Part shown: positions 48,341 through 48,961 of the stretch, one piece after another
How the letters are laid out: each line of letters begins with the position of its first letter
How positions within the stretch are numbered: position 1 is the stretch's first letter
Virus record (IMG/VR): IMGVR_UViG_3300047310_000028
Coordinates: 1 to 48,961 of that record
DNA: 48,961 bases
Source of the DNA: a virus
Direction: 5' to 3' (one strand)
Position numbers and translations under genes: made by a program
Notes under the pieces: model-generated
Database searches by the model: none
Told to the model about the DNA's origin: nothing
Seen by the model: only the letters and a program-made list of their open reading frames with translations

Positions 48341-48397
48341 CTAAATCTCATCAGTAACGGTTTCACCGTTATACGAAGGAAGGTTCCAATCTGCCAT
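48341..48397 (-). CDS. candidate leader peptide, 18 aa
   Basis: GGGAG six to eight bases before an ATG, then MADWNLPSYNGETVTDEI and a TAG, followed after 14 bases by the next gene. It contains the hairpin TAACGGTGAAACCGTTA. A leader peptide or a very small gene; unproven. Confidence 0.35.
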   Translation of the reverse strand: MADWNLPSYNGETVTDEI

Positions 48398-48443
48398 CGC
48401 AGTTCTCCCTATCGTTTCGATTTATCGAAAATTCTGAATCCTT

Positions 48444-48578
48444 TTATTCCGGCCTCCCTGTCGGTGCGTCTCCGAGTCCCAGCGAGAGGTCTAACAAAAT
48501 TCTACAGAATCGAAGAGTACCTTTGTTCCTCTTCTTGCCCTTTCCCTTCGCAACCTTCGGCCTATCCGGTGCGGTCAC
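48444..48578 (-). CDS. possible small basic ORF, 44 aa, with RILLDLS
   Basis: GTG frame giving MTAPDRPKVAKGKGKKRNKG and then TLRFCRILLDLS. Very basic first half. Shares LRF...RILLDLS with the 30-aa ORF at 47789. No strong ribosome-binding site; could be RNA-level similarity. Confidence 0.3.
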   Translation of the reverse strand: MTAPDRPKVAKGKGKKRNKGTLRFCRILLDLSLGLGDAPTGRPE

Positions 48579-48725
48579 AGATTACCGATTAACTAAGGGT
48601 TAAAGCCTTCTCGTCTCTAATCTCAGACGGTAGGAAGATTATGACGGAATTGAGCAGTTTGCGCTACACTTTTATGCTCAATCAAATCAATCACTTACAA
48701 AGTATCGTTTCACGATATGATTAAA
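48579..48725. other. sparsely coding region with small hairpins
   Basis: No convincing ORF seen on either strand. Contains TATCGTTTCACGATA, a small hairpin, and AT-rich stretches compatible with a promoter for the leftward genes below 48444. Its role is not clear. Confidence 0.35.
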
Positions 48726-48751
48726 CCTCCGGCCTAAAGCGAGGCCGGAGG
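48726..48751 (-). terminator. hairpin terminator after 48734-48931 gene
   Basis: CCTCCGGCCT pairs perfectly with AGGCCGGAGG around six bases. The stem begins inside the last codons of the 65-aa gene and is followed on the minus strand by TTTAATC. Confidence 0.8.
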
Positions 48752-48931
48752 ACAGCGGGTTGTGTGGGCTATCGTTATTATAGACAGAACGTCTTTGCTG
48801 TAAAGACCCTCCGCTGGAACTGCCATAACGCTCTCGCAAAATTTGCATTCGAGTATCATAACCGTTCTCTGTTTCTCCGGGTGGAGATATAACTCAACTT
48901 TGAATCGAGCCAACAATGGAGCAGTTCCCAT
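48734..48931 (-). CDS. small hypothetical protein, 65 aa
   Basis: 65 residues, ATG preceded by AAAGGAG; the last leftward gene before the right end of the window. It has CKFC and one further Cys (TTRCPPASL) with a His nearby, so a small zinc ribbon is possible. If the window ends are joined, it would lie 41 bases after the DNA polymerase gene and so belong to the replication operon. Confidence 0.6.
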   Translation of the reverse strand: MGTAPLLARFKVELYLHPEKQRTVMILECKFCESVMAVPAEGLYSKDVLSIITIAHTTRCPPASL

Positions 48932-48961
48932 AATCCTTCTCCTTTATTATCGGGATGCAGC

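Noticed and set aside
48450-48520. tRNA-like segment in the sparsely coding right end
   Set aside because: No T-arm consensus and no foldable cloverleaf was seen.
1-48961. Temperate lifestyle genes (integrase, CI/Cro repressor, attachment site)
   Set aside because: None recognised on either strand; the module set is that of a virulent phage.

Overview
The window reads as a complete or nearly complete genome of a virulent, long-tailed (siphovirus-like) bacteriophage of about 49 kb. I see no integrase, repressor, ribosomal or housekeeping genes, and nearly everything is packed, overlapping phage coding sequence. A GH24 lysozyme, a spanin-like coiled-coil membrane protein and a lipobox protein point to a Gram-negative host, which I cannot name. 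Minus-strand genes occupy both ends, and the last gene at the right end and the polymerase at the left end would sit 41 bases apart if the ends were joined. The window is therefore best read as a circularly permuted genome opened between two genes.

Left block (12-18434, minus strand): replication and nucleotide metabolism. It holds a C-family DNA polymerase, RecD/Dda-like and UvrD-like helicases, a DnaQ-like exonuclease, a TOTE-type AEP primase, a MazG-like pyrophosphohydrolase and an HNH endonuclease. It also holds a compact, tightly coupled cluster (about 4978-9461) of a flavoprotein, a NodU-family carbamoyltransferase, a divergent ThyX, a Pnkp-like HAD phosphatase and a small MazG/DUF1599-like protein. 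I propose that this cluster makes a modified DNA base. Many genes in the block overlap by ATGA or GTGA, so translation is probably coupled.

Control region (about 18612-19067): non-coding, with a 36-bp inverted repeat whose arms lie about 216 bp apart, plus direct repeats and TCTAGG motifs. It separates the leftward and rightward blocks and is the best candidate for divergent or convergent early/late promoters or an origin.

Right-going block (19068-41668, plus strand): small accessory genes, terminase small and large subunits, portal (with an exact 99-bp tandem duplication), MuF-like protein, prohead protease with a nested scaffold start, decoration protein, major capsid, connectors, tail tube, tail-assembly chaperones with a probable -1 frameshift, tape measure and tip proteins. 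These are followed by a large tail protein with three internal repeats and a C-terminal Hint (intein-like) domain, then lysozyme, spanin-like and holin-like genes. A very strong bidirectional terminator (41670-41718) closes the block.

Right minus block (41846-48931): a VRR-NUC-type nuclease, an SNF2-like helicase, a lipoprotein, an alanine-repeat protein resembling phage 'putative immunity' proteins, and two of the three paralogues of a small NPRR...GGR...DLxWD domain (the third is at 9562-9825). It ends in a sparsely coding stretch with several tiny candidate ORFs and hairpins.
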